From Lentibacillus juripiscarius JCM 12147 (lineage in GTDB: Bacteria; Bacillota; Bacilli; Bacillales_D; Amphibacillaceae), in the NCBI GenBank assembly GCA_001311805.1, contig BBCA01000065.1, positions 1 through 14,903 on the forward strand: 14,903 nt of DNA. Direction: 5' to 3'. How positions within the stretch are numbered: position 1 is the first letter of the stretch; each line of letters starts with the position of its first letter. The notes under the pieces were generated by a model that saw nothing but the letters and a program-made list of their open reading frames with translations, was not told the DNA's origin and ran no database searches. Made by a program: the position numbers and the translations under genes. This document shows, in pieces, positions 7,560 to 14,903 of the stretch.

Positions 7560-8985
7560 TTAATTCTCAGTTTGTTCGTTGAATTTTTCCTTAATTGTTT
7601 TTTTCTTCTTGTCAATATTTTCTGCACTGATATCTTTTAGGTTATTTTCAATTTCTTTATCCATTTGCTCTAATTTATTTTTAACATTATTTACCGACTC
7701 TAATAATTTTGTTTCTGTTCAAAAGTTACTACACCGACTTCTTCAGCCAAGTTAATTGCAGCCGTTAAATTATTTCCCTGTGCAAGAGTTTTGAAGTACC
7801 AGTCATTGGTTACTTCCATAATATCAACTTTATTATTAACACTCATTGCGTCTAAATCTTGCAATGCATCTTCCTTCCATTGCTGCCATGCTTCCAAGAC
7901 TTTTTCTGCACGATTAAATTCTTCCTCAAGCCCTTCTGGATCGCTGACAGTTGAGTAAATACCATCAGACACTTCAGCCATTTTTTGTAATTGTTTCTGT
8001 GCTTCAGCGTCAGCCTGGTAACCAATTATGTTGATGATTGGTTTTGATTGTGAGTCAGAAAAAGATTCAGCAACCTTAACCGGGTCTCCATCACAGGTAC
8101 CTATACCATCACTTACCATATAAATCAGATTTGTATTGTTTTCTGCATCAAATTCTTTCAGCGCATTTTGAGATTGTTTTAAAGCCCCTGCTATCGGTGT
8201 CCAACCACTTGGCTGAAATTTATCCAATGCATTTTGAAAGTTTTCCTTTTATATGAAGAAAAACCATAAACCTGCTCTATTGCATTGCATGACATTTCCC
8301 TATCTGCATCAGAGCCGGTTCCTTTGTGCCCATAAACACGCAGAGAAACATTGGCTTCTTCAGGAACATTGGACAAAAATTTATTAATCGAATCTTTAGC
8401 TAGCTGCATGCGAGTTTTACTGCTTGCATAATTTGCCATACTGCCGCTGGCATCTAAAATGACTTCAACATTATAATTTTCTTTAAATTGGTAGCGGGCA
8501 TCGGGTAAGTCCGGATTGCCAAATGAACCAAACTCCCATTTTTTCACCATGTCTTGCGGATTTGGAAAATCTCTTGAAACAAGCCAATAAATGTATCGAA
8601 AGTAACTATCCATCTCTTCATCAGATGGGTTTTCACTCATTTGAGGAAGTTTTTTCAGTTCTTTTTTTACTTCGTTCTCGTTGTCATAAACACTTGTATT
8701 GCCAAACATACCTTGATTTTGGGATACAAATCCAGCCATTTCTGTAGGAATTGGCTCCACATCCTCCAGAATTGCACTTTGTTCCACATTTGTATTAGTT
8801 CCCGCGTTTACTTTTGAATCACTTCCCTCATCATTTGCAGCATCAATGGATTTCTTCGATGTTTCCTGTTTAGCTGTATTTTCGGACTCACTTGATGTAT
8901 TGTTTTCATTTTCATCATCACTGCAACTGGTAATGAAAAGCAACACAGCAATGATTGACAGTATGCAGCACAACCTTTTTGCCAT
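7560..8985 (-). CDS. VWA-domain lipoprotein (two frameshifts)
   Basis: The corrected product is 475 aa. An N-terminal signal ends in a lipobox (LLFITSC, Cys21), so it is anchored outside the membrane, followed by a low-complexity Ser/Glu/Asn linker to about residue 70. A von Willebrand A domain starts near 172: MIDAS residues are seen in VEVILDASGSM (D178, S180, S182), the Thr in SGWTPIAGAL and the Asp in YMVSDGIGTC. The C-terminal tail is helical and Lys/Glu-rich. Motif order resembles Bacillus secreted VWA proteins such as YwmC/YwmD (from memory). Breaks are at T runs 8247-8250 and 7707-7710. AAGGAG precedes the ATG. VWA domains bind metal and protein ligands; a pilus-associated adhesin or assembly role is inference from its position after flp. 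Confidence 0.85.
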
Positions 8986-9036
8986 GAATTAAATTCTCCT
9001 TACATTACAAAGTGTATTCTTCAGTTCTAATTTGCA

Positions 9037-9255
9037 TCAACCACCACTGCCGATTTGAGTGATTAGATCATTGAATTTTTGAACAAGTGTATCTCCAAAA
9101 TCCCCACCACTAAATGCTTGTGAAACGACCCCAACAAGAATAACAATCACCGCTGCAATCCCAATCCACTCCAACGTCTGTGAACCACTTTCATCCTTCT
9201 TTAGTTCTTCAATCTTACTCATCGCCTTCGCGTAAATGCCATTCACAAATTTCAT
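9037..9255 (-). CDS. flp: Flp-type major pilin precursor
   Basis: This intact gene encodes about 72 aa. The leader is short and charged (MKFVNGIYAKAMSKIEELKK). The prepilin site is DESG then S-Q-T-L-E-W, with Glu at +5 as in Flp prepilins and Trp at +6 where Tyr is usual. A single hydrophobic helix follows (IGIAAVIVILVGVVSQAF), and a short polar tail ends IGSGG. I prefer ATG 9255 over the in-frame ATG at 9270, because GGAGGA lies 8 bases before 9255. The size and single-helix design fit the fibre subunit of Tad pili. It lies 17 bases after tadC and ahead of the VWA lipoprotein, so it appears co-transcribed with the machine genes. The processing peptidase is not in the window. Confidence 0.9.
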   Translation of the reverse strand: MKFVNGIYAKAMSKIEELKKDESGSQTLEWIGIAAVIVILVGVVSQAFSGGDFGDTLVQKFNDLITQIGSGG

Positions 9256-9272
9256 TTTCGATTCCTCCATTT

Positions 9273-10202
9273 TTAAAATAAATTAAAGATACTGTTTTCA
9301 CCCATCAGCATATTCATGATCATCAATCCGGCAATCATCAATATGGATACAGGTGCAATTAAGAACGTTGTAACCAACGTAACCTTTGGCGAGGCTTTTG
9401 CCGCCAATTCCTTCACCTGCTCCTGACGAATTTCACGCAACTCTTCAGCTTGAATCTGGAACGTTTTTCGCTATCGGTATTCCGAGATCCATCCCCTGGA
9501 TCAAGGCCTTAATTAATGACTGGAATTCCTCATTATCATTTCGCTTCAGAAGTTCACGGTAGGCCTTTTCACGTGGAACCCCAAGATCAATTTCTTGATT
9601 GAAACGTGAAAACTCCTCGCGGATGGGACCATCGAAATATCGAATCACCTCCCTTAATGCGTTATCAAGACTCACACCAGCTTGCAGACTGGTACTGACT
9701 GTGTCCATAAAATCAGGCAGCTCACTTCTAATCTGCTCCTGTCTTTTTGACCTCCCTTCTGATCAGCACAATCGGTATGAAATAGGCAATTACTGGGTTT
9801 AATACAAGCATATACTGGGAAAATGGAAGCCCGATTATAACGGATAGGAATCCGGTGCAAAAACCGATAATCAGCAAAAATATCTTCAAACCCTGAAATC
9901 GGGCGACCGTCAGCTTTAAAGGATTTCCCGATTTTCTGAGCCACTCCTCTACCATGTGATTTTCACTGAAGAAGTTTATTCGCTGGCCCAAATCAGCAAA
10001 ATCATCGGCATACTTGTCATCCGGCTGAATATCTCAGCACGTCTGTTTTCTTCTTTTTTTTTTCAAATGGGTCGATATCGGTTACTTCCGATACGTGCCC
10101 CAACACATAACGCTTATCTTTAAGAAATGACCAAAAATGTTTCAAGCACAGTAAAACACAGAACCAAAAAGCAATAATTGATAAAATGATTAATGCATCC
10201 AT
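9273..10202 (-). CDS. tadC: TadC, type II secretion F-domain platform protein (frameshifted)
   Basis: The corrected product is about 310 aa, a normal length for TadC. It has an N-terminal helix (MDALIILSIIAFWFCVLLCL), two central helices (IFLLIIGFCTGFLSVIIGL and MLVLNPVIAYFIPIVLI) and a C-terminal helix pair (VTLVTTFLIAPVSILMIAGL). The T2SSF core is recognisable in SLQAGVSLDNALREVI, FNQEIDLGVPREKAYREL and LIQGMDLGIPIA. In Tad systems TadB and TadC form the inner-membrane platform driven by the ATPase. Indels are near 10054-10063 (a 10-base T run), 10023-10024, 9744-9748 and 9464-9468. The ATG at 10202 follows the tadB stop by three bases, with AAGGTG upstream. Identity is firm; exact residues near the indels are not. 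Confidence 0.9.
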
Positions 10203-10205
10203 AGG

Positions 10206-11132
10206 CTACACCTTTATATTTGTAATTTTTTCGAATCAGAAAGAAAGACAGTACAGTTGCAGCCAGAAAAATGATTAACATAACCAATCCAAAACCTGAC
10301 CATAATGGTTCAATAAATCCGTCGATCACATTGTTCATGACAAGCAGCAAAAACACCGGTAATGCTGGTACAATAAACGAAATATATTTCTGCTCGGATG
10401 TCATTGTTTTAATAATCTGATTTAACACCTTGCGATCCTCGAACGTATTTGCCATCGTATCCAGTGTCATCGCCAAATTGCCACCTGTTTTTCTGGATAA
10501 GCAATGTTGCTATAAACAAGTTGAAGTCACGTGATGTATTGCGTTTTGCACTGTGCGGAAAGCTGTTTCCAGGTTGACTCCCAGTTTAAGCTCATTAGAG
10601 ATTCGCTTAAACTCATCCCCGGCTGGTGCAGTAACTTCACGGGCAACGATATCGATTCCCTGGTTAATCGTCAATCCTGATCTTGCTGCATTACCAAGGA
10701 TTCTACAGACTTCACTCAATTGATCATTAAAGCGTAATTCATAGCTGTTTTTTCGAAAATAGAATAATAGATAATTTGATACAAATAATAGTAACAATGG
10801 TAAAACCAAGCTCAATAACGGCGGCATTCCAAAAATGGAATAGAACATGACAAACAATACCAGATAACCGACCATTAATATTCCGAGATATTCTGAGGGT
10901 AATAATTTCAGATTCGCATTGTGCAGCTTATTTCTTAATTTCTCGGAAGACTCTTTTTCATCAAATCTGTCTCCCCACTTACTGATAAAACTTTTACGCT
11001 CTTCTTCAGGAAACCATTCCTTTACTTTCTGTTTCCACTCTTTCTTCTGTGATCTGTACCCAAGAAAAAATAAACACATAGGAGAAAAGATAAAACACCT
11101 AAACTATAAAGAATAGACACTGCTAGTTCCAT
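10206..11132 (-). CDS. tadB: TadB, type II secretion F-domain platform protein (frameshifted)
   Basis: The corrected product is about 310 aa. The ATG at 11132 ([19 protein letters not shown]) has a GGGAGGAG site and overlaps the end of cpaF by 29 bases. Two helices follow the N-terminal one (EYLGILMVGYLVLFVMFYSI, LLSLVLPLLLLFVSNYLLF). The F-domain motifs are ICRILGNAARSGLTINQGI shortened as seen, NELKLGVNLETAF, SRDFNLFIATLLIQK and TGGNLAMTLD. Indels lie at 11065-11070, 10544-10547, 10488-10492 and 10226-10231. Correcting the last gives a typical short end (ITNIKV) and a stop three bases before tadC, instead of a run-on into the tadC start. Partner of TadC in the membrane platform. Confidence 0.9.
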
Positions 11133-12475
11133 AGCTGCTCTCCTCCCTTGGGGTAAACAAATCTTTTTCGAGGTTTATACCAAATACCTCCAGATGTGGC
11201 AAACATTTTGGAATAATTCCTGTTGGTGTAAAGTATCCTCGCACATTGCCTTCACCATCAACACCCGTGCGCTGGAATCGGAATATGTCTCTTACCTCAA
11301 TCTGATTTTCTTCTGTTTTCTCAACTTCTGATACGTTTGTGATTTTCCGTGTTCCATCGGTTAGTCGCTGCACTTGCACAATATAGTCAAGCGCACCGGC
11401 AATATAATCCCGGATGACGTGCGTCGGCAAATCCATTCCAGCCATTACAACCATTCCTTCAACACGATTAATAGCGTCAAAAGGTGTATTGGCGTGAACA
11501 GTTGTCAATGAACCTTCATGACCGGTGTTCATAGCCTGCAGCATATCGAACGCCTCTGAACCTCGAACTTCACCAACAATGATACGATCTGGGCGCATAC
11601 GGAGCGAGTTTTTCACTAGATTCCTGATGGTTACTTCACCGCTGCCTTCCACATTAGGGGGACGTGCTTCCATGCCAACTACATTCGACCGGTCAAATTT
11701 CAACTCTGCTGAATCCTCAATTGTGATAACACGTTCACCGTTAGGGATGGATTTGGCCAGCGCATTCAGCAATGTCGTTTTACCACTGCCAGTACCACCT
11801 GAGATAAGCAAGCTTAATTTCGTTTGCACCAATGCTTGCATAAACCTGGACATCTCATTTGTAAATGTTCCAAGATCATTTAAATCATCCATCATAAATG
11901 GTGTTTTTCGGAACTTTCGGATTGACAGTAAAGTTCCCCCTAACTGATCGGTTCAATTACTGCGTTGACACGACTTCCATCTGGGAGTCTGGCATCAACC
12001 ATCGGCGAACTTTCGTCAATCCTTCGTCCAAGCGGCGCAACAACACGGTCAACAATATGCCTGACATGTGCCTCGTCTTTAAAAGAGACATTAACTCTTT
12101 CAAGACGTCCATTTTTTCGACATAAACTTCATTCGGATTATTGACAAGTATTTCTGTTATCGAATCGTCTTTCAGCAGCGGTTCCAACGGACCAAAGCCG
12201 ACACTTTCATCAATCAGCATTGTTAACATCCGTTCTTTATCCTGTCGCGGAATAACTACTTTTTCCTCTGACATGAACTGATTGATGAAACGTTCAATCT
12301 TCAGACGCTTATCCGAATCACCCAAACTAGTTATCTGATCCAGATTAACTTCGGTCAGGAGTCGGGATTTATAATGCTCCACCAGCTCATTCAGATAGCC
12401 GGAATTGGAAACAATACCGGTATCCATGTCATTGTTGTCTGCTTTAGATTTTGTGTTTCTTTGAAAAAGAGACAC
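11104..12475 (-). CDS. cpaF: CpaF/TadA secretion ATPase (two frameshifts)
   Basis: The corrected product is 457 aa, the usual CpaF length. It is the cytoplasmic hexameric ATPase that powers pilus assembly. Visible motifs are Walker A GGTGSGKT (about 227-234), the Asp box ITIEDSAEL, Walker [10 protein letters not shown] (about 299-306) and the His box [12 protein letters not shown] (about 319-330). The N-terminal domain contains [20 protein letters not shown], typical of the family. One-base contractions lie at the T run 12112-12117 and near 11936-11943. Correcting them joins [14 protein letters not shown] and [14 protein letters not shown]. The start is GTG 12475 with only a GGTGGTGG stretch upstream, so the exact start is less sure. 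Both ATPase halves are intact. Confidence 0.95.
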
Positions 12476-12496
12476 GATACCACCACCATTTAACTA

Positions 12497-13626
12497 TTAT
12501 TTCAGCATCGAATGAACCCATTTATGTATATCCTTGGAAAATGGAGGTAGCTTTTTTCCTGAGGTTTTTTTCTTAATGGTTCACCCTGATTAATATATGC
12601 TTGAACATTTTTAATATCTTTTCTGATTTCCGACGCCACCGGATAAGTTGAAAAACGCTCCAGGTCTTTTTTGGTCAGTTCACTATCTTTTCCTTTGAAG
12701 TTAATAACAAATTCAAGTCGATCTTTTGTGATGACACCCAAACGCTGAAACAGGTTTTCTACACTTTTCAAAACACGGATGGCTACTGTATCGAGATTCA
12801 TCAAATAATAAATGCGATTCGCCTCTTCCAGAATAGCTAATGTTCGTTCATCCATCCATACCGGTAAATCAACGACAATAAAATCATAATGCCGTTTACT
12901 GGCCCTTAAGAGCTTTAAAGCGAAGTCTTCCGTGATCTTTTCTGCTAATTCAGCATCTCTAGGGCTTACAAGCACATTTAAATCCGAATGCTCCTCTTTT
13001 TCCGATACATTTCGAATATGATGTTCACCAAGTTCCTCTATAACCGGAAGCAAATCAATTATGGAACGATTACTGTCAATTCCCAGAAATGTCTCAGCCC
13101 CTCCATAAAGCAAATTCAAATCTATAAACAGAACTTTTGCGGTTGATTCCAATTTCAATGTTTGTGCAAAAGTTGTACTGATCAAGGATTTTCCTGTACC
13201 GCCGCTCCCGCTATAAAAAGCGAAGATCTGTCCACCTCCACGTTTAAAACCAGATTCGGGCTCTTTTTCTTTTCTCATGTTGACTTCATTTGCCATAACT
13301 TCCAGCCGTTCCATGAAAATAAGCCCTTCACCCGGAAGCACATAAAAATCAGTGATGCCGAGCTGGTTAAGGCTTCTAAGCAGGCTAAAATTTTCTTCAT
13401 CACCCACACAGACGAAAGATGAACCTGGGTGCTCAGATAACGCTGCCTGCGCATCATCTGCGGCGGATTCTCCATTATTTATGATTATAATCAAACGTGC
13501 ATCTGCCTTTTTTAAGTCATTGGCAGTAACAAAATGAAGCTGAAAGGATTCATTTATTTGTTGTTCTAAAATCGATGCAATTTCTTCATTATCCCCAATA
13601 ATATAAATTTCGTTTACTTTGCCCAT
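12497..13626 (-). CDS. cpaE: CpaE/TadZ, MinD-like pilus localisation ATPase (one frameshift)
   Basis: The corrected product is 376 aa. Residues 1 to about 115 form a receiver-like domain (YIIGDNEEIASIL, LNQLGITDFYVLP) as in TadZ/CpaE. The ParA/MinD-type ATPase follows, with a deviant Walker A SGSGGTGKS (about 139-147), a Walker A' region LFIDLNLLYGGAETFLGI and a Walker B-like FIVVDLPVW. In known systems this protein positions the Tad machine at the membrane or pole. GGAGG lies 6 bases before the ATG. A contraction in the T run 12565-12571 replaces the true end. With one base added the tail reads LPPFSKDIHKWVHSMLK and stops at 12497, 22 bases before cpaF. Confidence 0.9.
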
Positions 13627-13656
13627 ACGGTTCCTCCAACAATATGTCTGTTAATT

Positions 13657-14349
13657 TTAATTTTCATTATCAGCAGCATCATCCGCCTCATCGTTCTTCT
13701 TTGACTCCTGTTCTGATGAGCCCCCTGGTTGATCCGTTTCCGCCACGTTCGCTTTCACAATCCGCAGACTATCTGCATAATTCTGCATATGTATTAACCC
13801 CGAAACCTTTTCATAAGGAACTTCCAGCTGAACACCGGAAAAATCTCCTTCATCATTGCTAGCTACTCTCGCAACCTTCACATCCTTCATAAACACTTCC
13901 GTTACCGGCTTATCTCCAAAACTATGGGAAACGATAATGTCAACCCGGTCCAATGCTGTCAGTTCCTCGTCAAAAGCTACCTGTTCTGATCGCAATACTG
14001 AGACCAACCGATTGTTAGCTTCTGTAACTGCAGACGCATCTTTCAAAATGTTCGCAGTTATAATATCTCCACCCGACAAAGGCACAACTGAAACTTTATT
14101 CATCAGCTCTTCAACATCAGTTATATGTTCATCGCGAAGAAACTGTTGTGGAATCTCGTCTGTTGTTACTTCGTCAGGTGTTATGATTTTTCTTGATGGA
14201 ATTTCTCTGTCGGCCGTATAAACCGTTACCATTGTTCCTAAATCGGTGTTAAGTGCCTGAACTTTTTGCAAAACAAGAAACCCGGAAACTGCAGCCAATA
14301 AAACAGCTAGTAAAAAAAATATAATTGCTCTCCGCTTCGATTCCAGCAT
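13657..14349 (-). CDS. cpaB: CpaB/RcpC, SAF-domain pilus assembly protein
   Basis: This is an intact gene of 230 aa and the first of the operon. One N-terminal transmembrane helix (AIIFFLLAVLLAAVSGFLVL) is followed by an extracytoplasmic SAF-type domain (VYTADREIPSRKIITPDEV, VVPLSGGDIITANIL) and an RcpC-like region (ALDRVDIIVSHSFGDK). The C-terminus is acidic and low in complexity (NDEADDAADNEN). In Gram-negatives the CpaB/RcpC protein sits near the outer-membrane secretin. Here, with no secretin in view, it would face the cell wall. GAGGG lies 10 bases upstream of the ATG. The promoter at 14406-14435 would drive it and the rest of the operon. Confidence 0.9.
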   Translation of the reverse strand: MLESKRRAIIFFLLAVLLAAVSGFLVLQKVQALNTDLGTMVTVYTADREIPSRKIITPDEVTTDEIPQQFLRDEHITDVEELMNKVSVVPLSGGDIITANILKDASAVTEANNRLVSVLRSEQVAFDEELTALDRVDIIVSHSFGDKPVTEVFMKDVKVARVASNDEGDFSGVQLEVPYEKVSGLIHMQNYADSLRIVKANVAETDQPGGSSEQESKKNDEADDAADNEN

Positions 14350-14405
14350 GTACGGTGAACCCTCTTTCTATATCTAATTAATACTTGTGACGAGAAACAC
14401 TAAGA

Positions 14406-14435
14406 ATTATCATCGCAAAAAAATAAATATGTCAA
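14406..14435 (-). promoter_or_regulatory. Sigma-A-type promoter of the tad operon
   Basis: On the minus strand, TTGACA (perfect -35, 14435-14430) is followed after 18 bases by GATAAT (5 of 6 matches to TATAAT, 14411-14406). Transcription would start near 14399, giving a leader of about 50 bases with GAGGG before the cpaB start. The -35 overlaps a short interrupted inverted repeat GTCA-6-TGAC (14431-14444) that could be an operator. It is the best promoter I see for the whole operon. Confidence 0.7.
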
Positions 14436-14617
14436 TCATATGACAAAATACAGCAGTTCTATATTAGGTCTTACAACCTATGGTAAGTTGCGTTAAGCTA
14501 CTTATTTTATTAAAAAACTGCCTGACAAATGGATAGTAAGGCCTATAAACATGGTGGAAATCGATACTTTATTATAATTTATAGGTATAAATGCTCATCT
14601 TTTGAAATAATTACCAT

Positions 14618-14637
14618 TTAGTCTGAATTCAGACTAA
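14618..14637. promoter_or_regulatory. 20-bp perfect palindrome, candidate operator
   Basis: TTAGTCTGAATTCAGACTAA is its own reverse complement. It lies about 180 bases upstream of the operon promoter in otherwise AT-rich non-coding DNA. The length and symmetry suit a dimeric repressor or activator. No matching regulator gene is in the window, and I do not recognise the site. Confidence 0.5.
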
Positions 14638-14702
14638 TTTCTTACATAAATTGTCATGATTGTTACATCAAGACGTGAAAATCAATGTAGGTAGGACAAA
14701 AG

Positions 14703-14742
14703 CGTGAGAGCGTCTTTGTTTTTCCCGATAAGACGCTTCACG
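14703..14742 (-). terminator. Hairpin with T4 tail, candidate terminator reading toward the operon
   Basis: The arms CGTGA-g-AGCGTCTT and AAGACGCTTCACG pair over 13 bp with a single bulged base. On the minus strand the stem is followed by CTTTTGTCC, a short T run. It could end transcripts of a minus-strand gene located to the right of the window and so insulate the pilus promoter. The T tract is weak, so it may only be a structured leader. Confidence 0.45.
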
Positions 14743-14810
14743 ATGATCTCCCTAGGCAAACAGCTGGTGCACACTCGATACATGACGAACCAGGCAAGGA
14801 AGACCCAAAC

Positions 14811-14866
14811 GACAAATAAGAGCAGCAGGCCGCTACAAGTCTGCTGCTCTTATTTGTCCACTTTTT
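14811..14866. terminator. Strong 18-bp inverted repeat, probably a bidirectional intrinsic terminator
   Basis: GACAAATAAGAGCAGCAG (14811-14828) is the exact reverse complement of 14841-14858, with a 12-base loop. On both strands the GC-rich core is followed by TTATTTGTC, and on the plus strand a T5 tract follows at 14862-14866. This symmetry fits a two-way terminator separating the pilus operon from the neighbouring locus. Confidence 0.75.
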
Positions 14867-14903
14867 CGCCACTTCATACGATTATAGTTATGAAAAAGAA
14901 TAA

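Larger units (their letters stand above)
14350..14903. other. Non-coding region upstream of the pilus operon
   Basis: No convincing gene is present in these 554 bases. They contain the operon promoter, a 20-bp palindrome, an inverted repeat pair CCTATAAA / TTTATAGG (14542-14549 and 14578-14585), and two strong hairpins at 14703-14742 and 14811-14858. A plus-strand ATGAAAAAGAATAA at the very end (14890 onward) could be the start of a divergent gene, but no ribosome site is seen. Confidence 0.6.

Noticed and set aside
124..14349. Reading the operon as a decayed pilus pseudogene cluster
   Set aside because: Breaks cluster at homopolymers and catalytic motifs are intact on both sides of them, as in the CpaF Walker A, Walker B and His boxes. 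Decay would also hit motifs and non-repetitive positions.
14660..14870. Minus-strand frame GLLLLFVVWVFLAWF... ending LLSYLH, which looks like a small membrane protein with a possible basic start (MKWRK) near 14880
   Set aside because: It needs two further indel corrections and has no good ribosome site. Both strong hairpins would lie inside it, which fits terminators better than coding DNA.

Overview
The window looks like a chromosomal piece of a low-GC Gram-positive bacterium, most likely a Bacillaceae member. The evidence is AT-rich DNA, strong AGGAG-type ribosome binding sites, a sigma-A-like promoter, lipoprotein signals, and a VWA protein that resembles Bacillus secreted VWA proteins. 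Almost everything is on the minus strand and reads as one long operon from right to left. It encodes a Tad/Flp (type IVc) pilus with an unusual set of accessory genes.

Layout in the direction of transcription. At 14350-14903 is a non-coding leader region with two strong hairpins, a 20-bp perfect palindrome and a promoter (-35 at 14430-14435, -10 at 14406-14411). The pilus machine follows: cpaB (14349-13657), cpaE/tadZ (13626-12497), the cpaF/tadA ATPase (12475-11104), tadB (11132-10206), tadC (10202-9273) and the Flp pilin (9255-9037). An accessory block comes next: a VWA lipoprotein (8985-7560), a secreted tryptophan/glycine repeat protein (7532-6163), two paralogous proteins of about 275 aa (A, 6098-5277; B, 4544-3717) on either side of a multi-pass membrane protein (5225-4526), a 56-aa membrane protein (3660-3491) and a small exported protein (3474-3093). 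Two pseudopilin-like proteins follow (TadE-like 3042-2642, TadG-like 2645-1975), then a small lipoprotein (1952-1443), a two-helix membrane protein (1415-1245), an uncertain small ORF (1217-1032) and a membrane-anchored protein (933-124). The left edge (1 to about 85) is distinctly GC-richer and unexplained.

Most genes are broken by single-base or two-base indels, about 30 in all. Nearly all sit at homopolymer runs and most are contractions. Correcting each one restores a full-length protein with intact family motifs, so I read them as sequencing or assembly errors rather than pseudogenes. Spans below are whole genes after this mental correction.

How the parts would work together (family knowledge plus inference): CpaF powers assembly through TadB/TadC, TadZ places the machine, CpaB is an envelope component, Flp forms the fibre, and TadE/TadG-like proteins are minor pilins. 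The VWA lipoprotein and the W/G-repeat protein are candidates for surface or tip functions. The A / membrane protein / B cluster has no function I recognise and is the most novel part. No prepilin peptidase gene (tadV/cpaA) is visible, so it must be encoded elsewhere.
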